Made by a program: the position numbers and the translations under genes. DNA of 45,243 bases from Acidimicrobiales bacterium. Lineage in GTDB: Bacteria > Actinomycetota > Acidimicrobiia > Acidimicrobiales > SZUA-35. Location: contig JAHEJM010000021.1 of the NCBI GenBank assembly GCA_024638815.1, positions 1 through 45,243 on the forward strand, read 5' to 3'. Numbering within the stretch: the stretch's first letter is position 1; each line of letters begins with the position of its first letter. A model generated the notes under the pieces. It did no database searches. It saw only the letters and a list, made by a program, of their open reading frames with translations, and had not been told where the DNA came from. Below are positions 1 to 7,133 of the stretch, piece by piece.

Positions 1-2277
1 CCGGAGGTGGCGACCCGGTGCTGGGCCGTGGCACTCCAGGCCATCGAATCGGCCATCGCCCCCGGGCCGACCTGCCTGGTGGCCGATGACGTGCACTGGT
101 TCGACGAACATTCCCGCTCGATGCTGCTGTCGCTGTGCCGGGCCGAGCTGTCGTCGCCCCTGGCGATCATCGCCGCCGGTCGGGAAGGCGAGCCCGGTTC
201 CCTCTGGTCGAGCTGGCTCGACGACCTCGGGCGCACCGGTGTACGCACCATCGAGGTCGATCCGCTGGACCAGTCGGCCATCATCGACCTGATCGATTCC
301 CGACCCGGATTGCGTCCCGAGCGAGGCCGCCAATCAGCGATCGGACAGGTACACAACAATCGGCTGGCCCAGCTCGTCCTCGAGCTGTCCTCCGGGGTGC
401 CCCAGGTCGCGCTGTGGCTGTTGGAGCAGCACGAGAAATACTGGGCCGGCGACGCTCCGTCGAGCCCGGTGTTCGATCTGAAGGATCGTCCGGGGCGGGC
501 TGCTCTGCCCGGCACCGGCTATGCCGTCATGGTCGACGCCCTCGACCCGGAATTGATCGAGATCGGCTCGGTGGCCTCGGTCTTGGGGATGCGGTTCACG
601 GCCGACGAGCTCACCGCCCTCACCGATCTCGACTTCGAGACTTGCGTCGGTCGTCTGGACGACCTGGTCGACCATCATCTGCTGACCACCACCACCCCGG
701 GCGAGTACGGGTTTTTCCACATCCTGGTGGCGGAGGCCTTCAATCGCCGCATCAGCGGGTCGCGCCGGAGACGGCTTCACGGCCGAGCCTTCGGCCTAGC
801 GGGCGACGTCCACCGGCGAGCCCGGCACGCCGCCAATTCGGTGCCGGTCACACCCCTGGCCGAGGCCACAGACGCGTTGGTTCAATCGGCCCGGGCCCAC
901 GTCGCCACCGGCAACCATGTGTCGTCGTGGGCCACGTGGCAGCGGGCGATGGAACTCGATCCCGATGCCCTCGAACTCGACGATTCCATCATGGCCCTGG
1001 AGTCGGCGGACCGGGTCGGCTTCGACACCGGAGCCAAGCGGGAGCGAATCGTGGCCCGAGCGCTCGGGGCCCGCTTGCCCGACGTTGCCGTCAGAGCAGC
1101 CGTCAGCGGCCTGCCGGCCACCGAGCTGGTCCAGGGTGACCCCGAGCGGGTCCGGGCCATCCGCATGATCGACCCGGCACTCCTCGATCACGAACACGCA
1201 CTTCAATGGAAATGGCATCTGTCCCGCCAACTGGTGTGGCTTGGGGAGATGGACGAGGCTCGCAGTCTGGCCCACGAGGTGTACGACACGGCCAGGACCG
1301 CCGACGAACAAGCCAGTGGCTGGCTGGCCGTCACCCTGGCCACAACCTGGACCCACTGCCCGCAGGCACTGGACGAGCTGACCTGGGTCGACGACGTGGT
1401 CGACCCGGAACTCAAAGCCAAGGTCACCCGCACCGTTAATATGGCTCGCGTTGTGGTCGGTCAGAGTCGGTCCCATCGCCGTCTGTTCGACGACCAACTC
1501 GACACCGCCAGACGGAACCGGTCGCCGCTGGACGAGTGGTGGGCCCAGGTCCAGCGGGCCACCGTTTTCACTGACGTGGGCCGCCAGGACGAGGCAATGG
1601 CGCTGTCGGTACAGGCCTTGGACCTCGGCCTGAGAGCCGGGGTCCGGGCCGCCTACGGCGTCTACGAGACCCAGCGGGTGGGCTGGGCCCTCCAGACCGG
1701 GGAGTTGGGCGATCTACTCGATCATATGGAGGCCCTGGCGGCGGCCGACACTCCGAACCCCATCTTGTCGGCGGTGGTCGCCGCCTGCCGGTTTGCCGCC
1801 GCCGACCGCCATCCCGGCCTGGATCGTGAGGCCTTCAACCTGGCCTCCGAGCTGTCCAAGGTCCTTGGCGACAGTCCGTTCTCGCCCGCCGTGGCCGGGC
1901 TCCTGGCCGAGGTGGCGGGAGCATCGGCCGACCCGGAACTGATCGCCTGGGCCGAAGCGAGCCTGGAACCACTGCGGGGCCACCATGTGGTGGTGGCCAC
2001 CGCCATCGCCAATCTCGGACCGTGCCACGGTCTGCTGGCCCGCCTGCCCGACGATCGGGACCGGCGCCGCCACTATCTCGAATTGGCCCGGGACGAGGCC
2101 GACACCCAGCGTCTGCCCTTGTGGCAGGTGGCGGGACGGCTGAACCTCATCCGACACCTTGGACCCGGTCCCCACGGCGATCGGCTGCTGGACGAGGTCA
2201 CCGCCCTGGCCACGACACCATGGCTTCAGCGCATCGTGGCCCGCAGGATCGACTCCGAAACCGGACAACGCCCCTGA
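1..2277 (+). CDS. AAA_16-type ATPase/regulator, 5' end missing
   Basis: Open reading frame that enters from the left edge, so the true start and the Walker A loop lie outside the window. The first visible part holds a Walker B strand (CLVADDVHWFDE, about residues 23-34 counted from the GTG at base 7), the form typical of AAA_16/LuxR-MalT-type STAND ATPases (usual form LLVLDDLHWAD). The remaining ~650 residues are Ala/Leu/Arg-rich and helical, as expected of TPR-like repeats in this family. Unlike classical LAL regulators no C-terminal LuxR helix-turn-helix is seen; the protein stops at about residue 756 after a helical segment. An N-terminal DNA-binding, cyclase or kinase domain could lie upstream. 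The general fold is well supported; what it regulates is unknown. Confidence 0.75.
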   Translation, partial: PEVATRCWAVALQAIESAIAPGPTCLVADDVHWFDEHSRSMLLSLCRAELSSPLAIIAAGREGEPGSLWSSWLDDLGRTGVRTIEVDPLDQSAIIDLIDSRPGLRPERGRQSAIGQVHNNRLAQLVLELSSGVPQVALWLLEQHEKYWAGDAPSSPVFDLKDRPGRAALPGTGYAVMVDALDPELIEIGSVASVLGMRFTADELTALTDLDFETCVGRLDDLVDHHLLTTTTPGEYGFFHILVAEAFNRRISGSRRRRLHGRAFGLAGDVHRRARHAANSVPVTPLAEATDALVQSARAHVATGNHVSSWATWQRAMELDPDALELDDSIMALESADRVGFDTGAKRERIVARALGARLPDVAVRAAVSGLPATELVQGDPERVRAIRMIDPALLDHEHALQWKWHLSRQLVWLGEMDEARSLAHEVYDTARTADEQASGWLAVTLATTWTHCPQALDELTWVDDVVDPELKAKVTRTVNMARVVVGQSRSHRRLFDDQLDTARRNRSPLDEWWAQVQRATVFTDVGRQDEAMALSVQALDLGLRAGVRAAYGVYETQRVGWALQTGELGDLLDHMEALAAADTPNPILSAVVAACRFAAADRHPGLDREAFNLASELSKVLGDSPFSPAVAGLLAEVAGASADPELIAWAEASLEPLRGHHVVVATAIANLGPCHGLLARLPDDRDRRRHYLELARDEADTQRLPLWQVAGRLNLIRHLGPGPHGDRLLDEVTALATTPWLQRIVARRIDSETGQRP

Positions 2278-2287
2278 CGACGGGCGC

Positions 2288-2293
2288 TAGAAT
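2288..2293 (+). promoter_or_regulatory. -10 box for the YqeY-like gene
   Basis: TAGAAT sits 15 bases before the ATG at 2309, with GGTGGTGAT as ribosome binding site between them. It begins just after the stop of the preceding gene, so the YqeY-like gene probably has its own promoter. No convincing -35 box was seen. Confidence 0.4.
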
Positions 2294-2308
2294 TGGTGGT
2301 GATCAACC

Positions 2309-2806
2309 ATGACCGATGCAACCTCGACTCCAGCCGCCGGCCCGACCGCCGGCGAATCGTCACTGCTGGCCCGGATCAGGGCCGACTTGACCACGGCCAT
2401 GAAGGCCCGGGACACGATCACCACCAGGACCCTTCGGGCCGTGCTCGCCGCGGTCAAGGAGGCCGAGGTCTCGGGCCACCATGCCACCGTCCTCGACAAC
2501 GCCGGAGTGGAGAAGGTCATCGCCGCCCAGGCCAAGCGTCGAGTGGAAGCGGCCGAGGCGTTCGATCAGGGTAACCGCCCGGAGAAGGCCCAGGCCGAGC
2601 GCGACGAGCAGGCCATCCTCGAGCGGTACCTGCCCAAGCCTCTCACCGAGGACGAACTGGTGGCCCTGATCGAGCAGACCCTGGCCGACGAAGGTTTGTC
2701 GACCAGGGCCGACATGGGTCGGGCCATGAAGGCGGTCAACACCAAGGTGGCCGGCCGGGCCGACGGCAGGCACGTGGCCGACCTGGTCAAGGCCCGACTG
2801 GCCTGA
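2309..2806 (+). CDS. GatB/YqeY domain-containing protein
   Basis: A 165-residue protein with the full YqeY family pattern: an N-terminal helix (LLARIRADLTTAMKARD), then TLRAVLAAVKEAE, a middle segment rich in Gln/Ala/Glu, and the family hallmark YLPKPLTEDEL near residue 111 followed by ADMGRAMKAVNTKVAGRADG. The family resembles the C-terminal tail domain of GatB, the amidotransferase subunit that handles mischarged tRNA; stand-alone members are cytosolic and of uncertain role. The first ~20 residues are a low-complexity extension. The gene is convergent with the hydrolase gene downstream, with 34 bases between the stops. Confidence 0.9.
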   Translation: MTDATSTPAAGPTAGESSLLARIRADLTTAMKARDTITTRTLRAVLAAVKEAEVSGHHATVLDNAGVEKVIAAQAKRRVEAAEAFDQGNRPEKAQAERDEQAILERYLPKPLTEDELVALIEQTLADEGLSTRADMGRAMKAVNTKVAGRADGRHVADLVKARLA

Positions 2807-2840
2807 CCAGCTCGAACTCGCCACACCGCCGTGGCTGCAC

Positions 2841-3920
2841 TCATTGCCACCAGTTGTCGATGGCGGCATAGACGTCGTCGTCGTGGGCAAGCGCAATATG
2901 AGTCGTCTTGGGGAACAGGCGCATCGCGGCGCCCGGGATGAGCTCGAGTTGGCCGGCACCGTCGACAAGACCGGCCGCGCTCGACGAGGTGACGAGCGCG
3001 TCTCCGATCATCCTGGCCAGCGGATGCTCGGGATCGGAGGTCACGGTCCCGGCTACCACAAGGTAATCTGCACGTCGTAGACGATGCACTCGATGGGGCT
3101 GGGTGCGCACGCGAGCGCCGGGATCCTGCTCGAGCCAGTCCTCGTCAACGATGTTGCCGAATCGGAGGTCCTTGATGCCGGCACTGCGGCAGTCCAGCCC
3201 GAGGCCGACCAATCGGGTGGCGGGAACGGGCAGCGACCACAGCGTCGAGCTCGCGACGTTGACAAAAGCTTCGAGCGGCGCTCCGGTGTTGGGCACGCCA
3301 ACCAGCACGACCCGCCGTACTTTGGTGGTCCATCGTCGACCGATCGGCAGATGCCGGCCACGCGGCCATACGGTGCGCCCGTAATAGCAGGCCGACCGAA
3401 TGACGAGCCCGCCCATGCTGTGACCGATGAGATTGATCTCACGGATCCGAACCGGCCAGGCCCGCACGAGCAGGTTCAACAGCTGAGCGAGTTCGCGGCC
3501 GTTGGCCGAGATGCGTCGGCCGGTGTTGTAGCGCAACGACAGCGGGGTGACGCCATAGCTGTCAGCGAGCAGGCTGCCATATGTCGTTGATGCGTCGTCG
3601 GGGTACTGCCAGATGGACTCGGTCGACATCAGTCCATGGACCAGCAAACAGATCCGCGAACCGACCTGGCCGACAGCACCCGCCAGGACGTCGTGCAGCC
3701 CGTCACGTTCGAGCGGGAGAACCGTCGGGCCTGCCCGGATCGTCATCGACGTGGCCAAGGGGGAATCGTGTTCGTCGAGGGCATCGCCGAACAACCCGTT
3801 GACGACAGCCAGTGCGTTGTCGCGCCGACCACGCGTCGCGGTCAGCAGGCCCAGCACCGACCTGGCGCTCGACACTGCTCCTGTGCGTCCACCGAGGCCG
3901 GTGCCGGGCTCATCGACCAC
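2841..3920 (-). CDS. Alpha/beta hydrolase (PGAP1/lipase-like)
   Basis: A serine hydrolase of about 359 residues. It shows the oxyanion strand LLVHGLMS (about residues 93-99), the nucleophile elbow GHSMGG (Ser about 168), and a late THIALAHDD segment that can supply the catalytic His. The layout, with a long helical N-terminus before the hydrolase core and LIGHSMGGLVIRS, fits esterase/lipase proteins of the PGAP1-like group; the substrate is unknown. The frame is open further upstream, to 4034, but those extra 38 residues are Arg/Pro-rich. I prefer the GTG at 3920 because TACCGT stands 7 bases before it, a leaderless-type start. No signal peptide is obvious. Confidence 0.8.
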   Translation of the reverse strand: MVDEPGTGLGGRTGAVSSARSVLGLLTATRGRRDNALAVVNGLFGDALDEHDSPLATSMTIRAGPTVLPLERDGLHDVLAGAVGQVGSRICLLVHGLMSTESIWQYPDDASTTYGSLLADSYGVTPLSLRYNTGRRISANGRELAQLLNLLVRAWPVRIREINLIGHSMGGLVIRSACYYGRTVWPRGRHLPIGRRWTTKVRRVVLVGVPNTGAPLEAFVNVASSTLWSLPVPATRLVGLGLDCRSAGIKDLRFGNIVDEDWLEQDPGARVRTQPHRVHRLRRADYLVVAGTVTSDPEHPLARMIGDALVTSSSAAGLVDGAGQLELIPGAAMRLFPKTTHIALAHDDDVYAAIDNWWQ

Positions 3921-3927
3921 CCGGATT

Positions 3928-3933
3928 ACGGTA
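3928..3933 (-). promoter_or_regulatory. -10 box, leaderless-type start of the hydrolase gene
   Basis: On the minus strand TACCGT is followed by 7 bases and then the GTG start codon, with no ribosome binding site between them. This spacing puts the transcription start at or next to the start codon. Confidence 0.4.
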
Positions 3934-4092
3934 GGCGAGTTTTGCCGAAATCGGGGGCGGCCCACCCCACGCAACTCACCACCTCGAGGACGGCTCCATC
4001 GACGACACCGCCCGGCGGATATGAGACACCGCACGATCTGCTGGAACGGATTCCTCGCCGATCACGACGCCGGGTATGGGTGCGACCACTCG

Positions 4093-4551
4093 CTAGTGCC
4101 GGTCGGCGATATCGAGTGGACCGCGGTCTTCGGTTGGCCATCCCTGGCGGAGTAGGTTTCGGAGCTCGTCGGTTTGTTTCGCTCCGAGCCGGTTCCTTAC
4201 CTGCCCTTCCAGCATTTCCAGGCTTCGTTGCGCTGCGATCACAGAGTTCTGACCGTGAGCGGTGAGCCGGACCAGTTTCGACCGCCCATCGGTGGGGTCG
4301 GGAACGAGCTCAACGTACCCTTTGTCGATCAGGCCGTTCAGCAGCTGATGAACTCCCTGCCTCGTGGCGCCGGCACGCTCAGCGAGTTCGGATGGTCTCG
4401 TGCCGTCGGGATCGAGGAAGGGAAAGAGCATCGACTGGGCAGTGGTGATCTCACCAAATCCTGCCTCTCGGAGGCTGTGCCGGAGCCCGTCATCGAACCA
4501 TCGCCAAGCCACCAGGAGTTGACGTGCCAGGTCGGCCCGATCGTTCCCCAC
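4093..4551 (-). CDS. MarR-family transcriptional regulator
   Basis: A 152-residue winged-helix repressor. The helix-turn-helix lies in RPSELAERAGATRQGVHQLLNGLIDKGYVEL (starting about residue 54), followed by the wing DPTDGRSKLVRLTAHG, which is the standard MarR signature. The GTG start is chosen because it lies 4 bases after the stop of the upstream SRPBCC gene, so the two are probably translated from one mRNA; the frame is open beyond this, but that part reads as the shadow of the SRPBCC gene. The promoter in front of the pair carries two matching palindromes, suggesting autoregulation. The ligand is unknown. GC content is visibly lower than in the rest of the window. Confidence 0.88.
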   Translation of the reverse strand: MGNDRADLARQLLVAWRWFDDGLRHSLREAGFGEITTAQSMLFPFLDPDGTRPSELAERAGATRQGVHQLLNGLIDKGYVELVPDPTDGRSKLVRLTAHGQNSVIAAQRSLEMLEGQVRNRLGAKQTDELRNLLRQGWPTEDRGPLDIADRH

Positions 4552-4555
4552 GGTG

Positions 4556-4972
4556 TCAGTTGTTCTCGTGTCGAGCTTTGAGGTTGGCGAGTTCTCGCTG
4601 CATCGACCGCAGACCGTCTTCCCAGGCGGGATCAGGCACGCCCTCAGGCCGGCCCAACGTCCAGAGGACGTCGACACCTTCTCCGTTCGGCACGAGACGA
4701 ACCGGCAATGGTTCACCGAAGGGAGCGTCGCCAGGTGCCAGATACAAGTCGATGATTCCTCGATCAATGTCGGCGTCGACTCTCATGCGGGCGGAGCCGC
4801 CCATCATCGGTATCTGAACCGCCACCGTACCGTCTCCCCTATCCGCCGCTGGTCCAGCGAAGAACTCTGTTGCCCAAAACGGGTGATTCATCGGGTCCGC
4901 CAGGTCTGCGGCCACTGTTGCAGGCGGCGCATCAATGGTCTCGGTGAGCGTCGCGGTTGTGTTTGTGGTCAT
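4556..4972 (-). CDS. SRPBCC-family protein
   Basis: A 138-residue single-domain protein starting MTTNTTATLTETI. The pattern TETIDAPPATVAADLADPMNHPFW at the N-terminus, beta-strand alternation through the middle, and a long C-terminal helix (WEDGLRSMQRELANLKARHE) fit the START-like SRPBCC fold, close to DUF2505-type members. Such proteins bind hydrophobic ligands; the ligand here is unknown. The ATG at 4972 is chosen because AGAAG lies just before it and the promoter and operators lie upstream; the frame is open to 5029 but that would cross the promoter. It is the first gene of a two-gene unit with the MarR regulator. Confidence 0.8.
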   Translation of the reverse strand: MTTNTTATLTETIDAPPATVAADLADPMNHPFWATEFFAGPAADRGDGTVAVQIPMMGGSARMRVDADIDRGIIDLYLAPGDAPFGEPLPVRLVPNGEGVDVLWTLGRPEGVPDPAWEDGLRSMQRELANLKARHENN

Positions 4973-4987
4973 GGCGCTTCTTCTTTC

Positions 4988-5002
4988 GTAAAGGTACTTG
5001 AC
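4988..5002. promoter_or_regulatory. Probable MarR operator O2
   Basis: GTAAAG-GTA-CTTGAC, a near-palindrome with one mismatch and the same 6-3-6 layout as the site at 5025-5039. It overlaps the downstream edge of the -10 box of the SRPBCC-MarR promoter and covers the likely transcription start. Confidence 0.6.
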
Positions 5003-5029
5003 TATCGCACGAACCGAGAGAGTTGTCAA
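5001..5029 (-). promoter_or_regulatory. Sigma-70-type promoter of the SRPBCC-MarR operon
   Basis: On the minus strand a perfect TTGACA (-35, 5029-5024) is followed by a 17-base spacer and GATAGT (-10, 5006-5001). The ATG at 4972 lies 28 bases beyond the -10 box. Both hexamers are touched by the two palindromic sites. Confidence 0.7.
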
Positions 5030-5039
5030 GCCACTTGAC
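5025..5039. promoter_or_regulatory. Probable MarR operator O1
   Basis: GTCAAG-CCA-CTTGAC is a perfect 6-bp inverted repeat around 3 bases. It overlaps the TTGACA -35 box, so a protein bound here would block RNA polymerase. The related site lies 37 bp away, centre to centre, at the -10/start region. Confidence 0.65.
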
Positions 5040-5053
5040 GAATAGGACCGCCC

Positions 5054-5506
5054 TCACTGCGCGATCGCCGAAGGCTCATCCACTCTGAGCATGCGAGTGG
5101 AGATGAAGACGATGGCCGCCAGGCCCACCACTTGAAAAAAGCCAAAGACCAGGTCGTCGCCATCTTTGGGCCAGATCACGAGCTGACCCAAAGCCGTCAC
5201 CACCGCAACCACGACGTTGGCGGGCCGATTCCACCGAAACGGCAAATACCGGGCGGCGACGACCATCGCCAGAGGCAGCTGCAGAAAGAACCCCGAGACG
5301 ACCAGAGTTGCCTCAGTGACCTCATCACCTCGGACGGTGCCGCTCGCCGCGAGTTCTGCAACGAATCCCTCTCGGAGGATTTCATGCATGTCACGAAACA
5401 ACATGCTGAGCAGCACGTAGATCCAGAGCGTGGAGAGAAGCGCCCGGATCTGGTGGGCCTGAGGCGAGGGAACCCAACTTGCTGTCGCGGCAGGAGTCAT
5501 AGCCAT
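5054..5506 (-). CDS. Small integral membrane protein (DUF6326-like)
   Basis: A 150-residue protein with four predicted membrane helices (roughly residues 19-38, 66-90, 94-110 and 118-138) and short loops. The start of the first helix, IRALLSTLWIYVLLSMLFRDMHEILREG, resembles DUF6326-type proteins, a family without known function; this assignment is from memory of the pattern and is tentative. AAAGG lies 8 bases before the ATG at 5506; a second ATG two codons later is an alternative. The gene is divergent from the TetR regulator, and a 31-bp perfect palindrome lies between the two starts, so it is the likely regulatory target. Confidence 0.7.
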   Translation of the reverse strand: MAMTPAATASWVPSPQAHQIRALLSTLWIYVLLSMLFRDMHEILREGFVAELAASGTVRGDEVTEATLVVSGFFLQLPLAMVVAARYLPFRWNRPANVVVAVVTALGQLVIWPKDGDDLVFGFFQVVGLAAIVFISTRMLRVDEPSAIAQ

Positions 5507-5527
5507 GAAGGTGCCTTTCGTTGAGAT

Positions 5528-5558
5528 GGCGAGTTTCGTGCACTGTACGAAACTCGCC
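5528..5558. promoter_or_regulatory. Probable TetR operator between divergent genes
   Basis: GGCGAGTTTCGT and ACGAAACTCGCC form a perfect 12-bp inverted repeat around a 7-base centre (gcactgt). It lies over the -35 region for the TetR gene and at the transcription start region for the divergent membrane-protein gene. The half-site GTACGAA recurs 31 bases further on (5576-5582). Confidence 0.75.
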
Positions 5559-5562
5559 CCAG

Positions 5563-5570
5563 ACTATAGT
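5563..5570. promoter_or_regulatory. Overlapping divergent -10 boxes
   Basis: ACTATAGT is itself palindromic and gives TATAGT on both strands: at 5565-5570 for the TetR gene and at 5568-5563 for the membrane-protein gene. Neither strand shows a good -35 box. Confidence 0.45.
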
Positions 5571-5606
5571 ACGGTGTACGAAGAATTCCACTCGAGCGAG
5601 GACTCA

Positions 5607-6263
5607 ATGCCAGGTTCCAAGCCAGGACGACCCGGCCAGTCGACCCTTACCCGCGAACTCATCGTGACCACAGCGCTCGACATGGCCGACACCAGCGGAA
5701 TCGAACAGCTGAGCATGCGTAAACTGGCAGCCGAACTCGGGGCCGGTGTGATGTCGCTCTACTACTACGTCGACGACAAGGACGCTCTCATCGACGCCCT
5801 CGTGGACGAAGTCGCAAGCGAAATCGAGCCGGCCCCCGAGGGTGCCTCCTGGGCAACGGTGGCGAGAGGTCTGGCCGTGTCCGCCCACCACGCTCTGCTC
5901 CGCCATCCGTGGGCCATCCCGTGGTGGTCGAGCGCCCGGCCCGGCCCACATCGCATCCGGGTGATGGAGAATCTTCTCGCGGCACTGGCTGCGGCCGACT
6001 TGCCCCCCGACATCGCCGATCTCGGGTTCCACGCATTGGCAAACCACATCCAAGGGTTCGCCCAACAACGCTTGGCGTACCGAGCCTCCACATCGGACGG
6101 CGACGCGGCAAAGGACCGACTGCTGCCAAAGGTCGATCTCGGCTCATTCCCCCACGTCGTCAACCACATCGAATACCACCGCAGCGGGAAACACACCCAT
6201 GATGAGTTTGAATTCGTCCTCGACCTCATCCTCGACGGCCTGGAACGGCTGCGATCGGCCTGA
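5607..6263 (+). CDS. TetR/AcrR-family repressor
   Basis: A 218-residue regulator. The N-terminal helix-turn-helix runs IVTTALDMADTSGIEQLSMRKLAAELGAGVMSLYYYVDDKDALIDAL, with MSLYYYV as the recognition-helix segment; the rest is the helical ligand-binding and dimer domain, matching the TetR_C group (histidine-rich middle, HALLRHPWAIPWW). The ATG at 5607 is chosen because GCGAGGA lies just before it; the frame is open to 5505 but that part covers the operator and promoter. The divergent small membrane protein is its likely target, with self-repression through the same operator. The effector is unknown. Confidence 0.9.
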   Translation: MPGSKPGRPGQSTLTRELIVTTALDMADTSGIEQLSMRKLAAELGAGVMSLYYYVDDKDALIDALVDEVASEIEPAPEGASWATVARGLAVSAHHALLRHPWAIPWWSSARPGPHRIRVMENLLAALAAADLPPDIADLGFHALANHIQGFAQQRLAYRASTSDGDAAKDRLLPKVDLGSFPHVVNHIEYHRSGKHTHDEFEFVLDLILDGLERLRSA

Positions 6264-6620
6264 CACACCCAGCTTTCAGGGATCCGGTACTCAAGGCGGA
6301 GCATCGAGCCGACGGATTCAGCGGCTTCTCCGTTGACATTGGCATGGCTGTCGTCGGTCTTCCTCGTCCGGCGATCCAAATCTCGCCTACGGGTTCACGA
6401 GGATTGCACGAGTCGAACCGATCACCAGCGCCGCAGCTGCGTTGGCCCGCGGCGTTCACGGTGTCGGTTGGTTCGGCGAGTACAACCCATTGGACTACCG
6501 GGACCAACTCGCCTGCAGCGTCCTTCGGATGGAGTGAAACCTCGTACCACCCAGGAGCGAGCCGCATTGCACCTTGTTCAGCAAACACAGTCTTCGGGTG
6601 CCCGAGGGGGGCGGCCCCGA
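6264..6620. other. 357-bp stretch without a convincing gene; possible gene remnant
   Basis: No complete gene is seen here. On the minus strand around 6480-6600 the frame reads MRLAPGWYEVSLHPKD followed by AAGELVPVVQWVVLAEP, which has a protein-like mix of residues, but it then runs into low-quality sequence and has no recognisable domain, start signal or family. It may be the decayed remains of a gene. GC is lower than in the flanks. Confidence 0.3.
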
Positions 6621-7079
6621 TCAACCGACGGGGCGTTTCCGGTAGAAGCCGACGCCGGTGAAGCTCATGACCAGGTTGCCGTCGGGGTCGACGACGTCGG
6701 TGGTGGAGTTGACCGCACCCCGATCCGGTTTCGACTTCGACTCGGTCACCGAGTTCACGGTGTAGCGCACGTCGTAGGTCACATCGGGACGGACTGGGGC
6801 CGGCCACCGCAGCCGGTCGATTCCCGGGGACCCCAGCGACGACTCCAGGGGAATGAGATTGTCCACCATCAGCCGCATCGCCGCCGATGCCGTGTGCCAG
6901 CCCGAGGCGATGATGCCGCCATACTGCGACCGAGCCGCCGCCGCGGGATCGATGTGGAACGGCTGGGGGTCGAACCGGGTGGCGAACTCGATGATCTCGT
7001 CCTGGCTGAGGCTGAAGGTCCCCAGGTCATAGGTGTGGCCGGTCCGGAAGTCCTCGAGGTAGTCCACGGGCGAGCTCAT
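6621..7079 (-). CDS. MaoC-family dehydratase
   Basis: A 152-residue hot-dog-fold protein. It shows the (R)-enoyl-CoA hydratase signature: YLEDFRTGHTY, then IEFATRFDPQPFHIDPAAA with the catalytic Asp and His of the hydratase 2 motif, then ASGWHTASAAMRLMVD. The C-terminal half carries the TYDVRYTVNSVTES strand pattern. Members hydrate or dehydrate acyl-CoA thioesters in fatty-acid or polyketide metabolism; the substrate here is unknown. ATG at 7079 is preferred; an in-frame GTG lies two codons upstream. It stands alone, 54 bases downstream of the DUF3500 gene on the same strand. Confidence 0.9.
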   Translation of the reverse strand: MSSPVDYLEDFRTGHTYDLGTFSLSQDEIIEFATRFDPQPFHIDPAAAARSQYGGIIASGWHTASAAMRLMVDNLIPLESSLGSPGIDRLRWPAPVRPDVTYDVRYTVNSVTESKSKPDRGAVNSTTDVVDPDGNLVMSFTGVGFYRKRPVG

Positions 7080-7133
7080 GGCCACAAGGCTGCCACAGGA
7101 TCACTGGCGACGCCTGACTGAACGGCAAGCGTG

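Noticed and set aside
6390-6430. tRNA T-arm-like sequence (GGTTCGACTC on the minus strand)
   Set aside because: No matching acceptor, D or anticodon stems around it.
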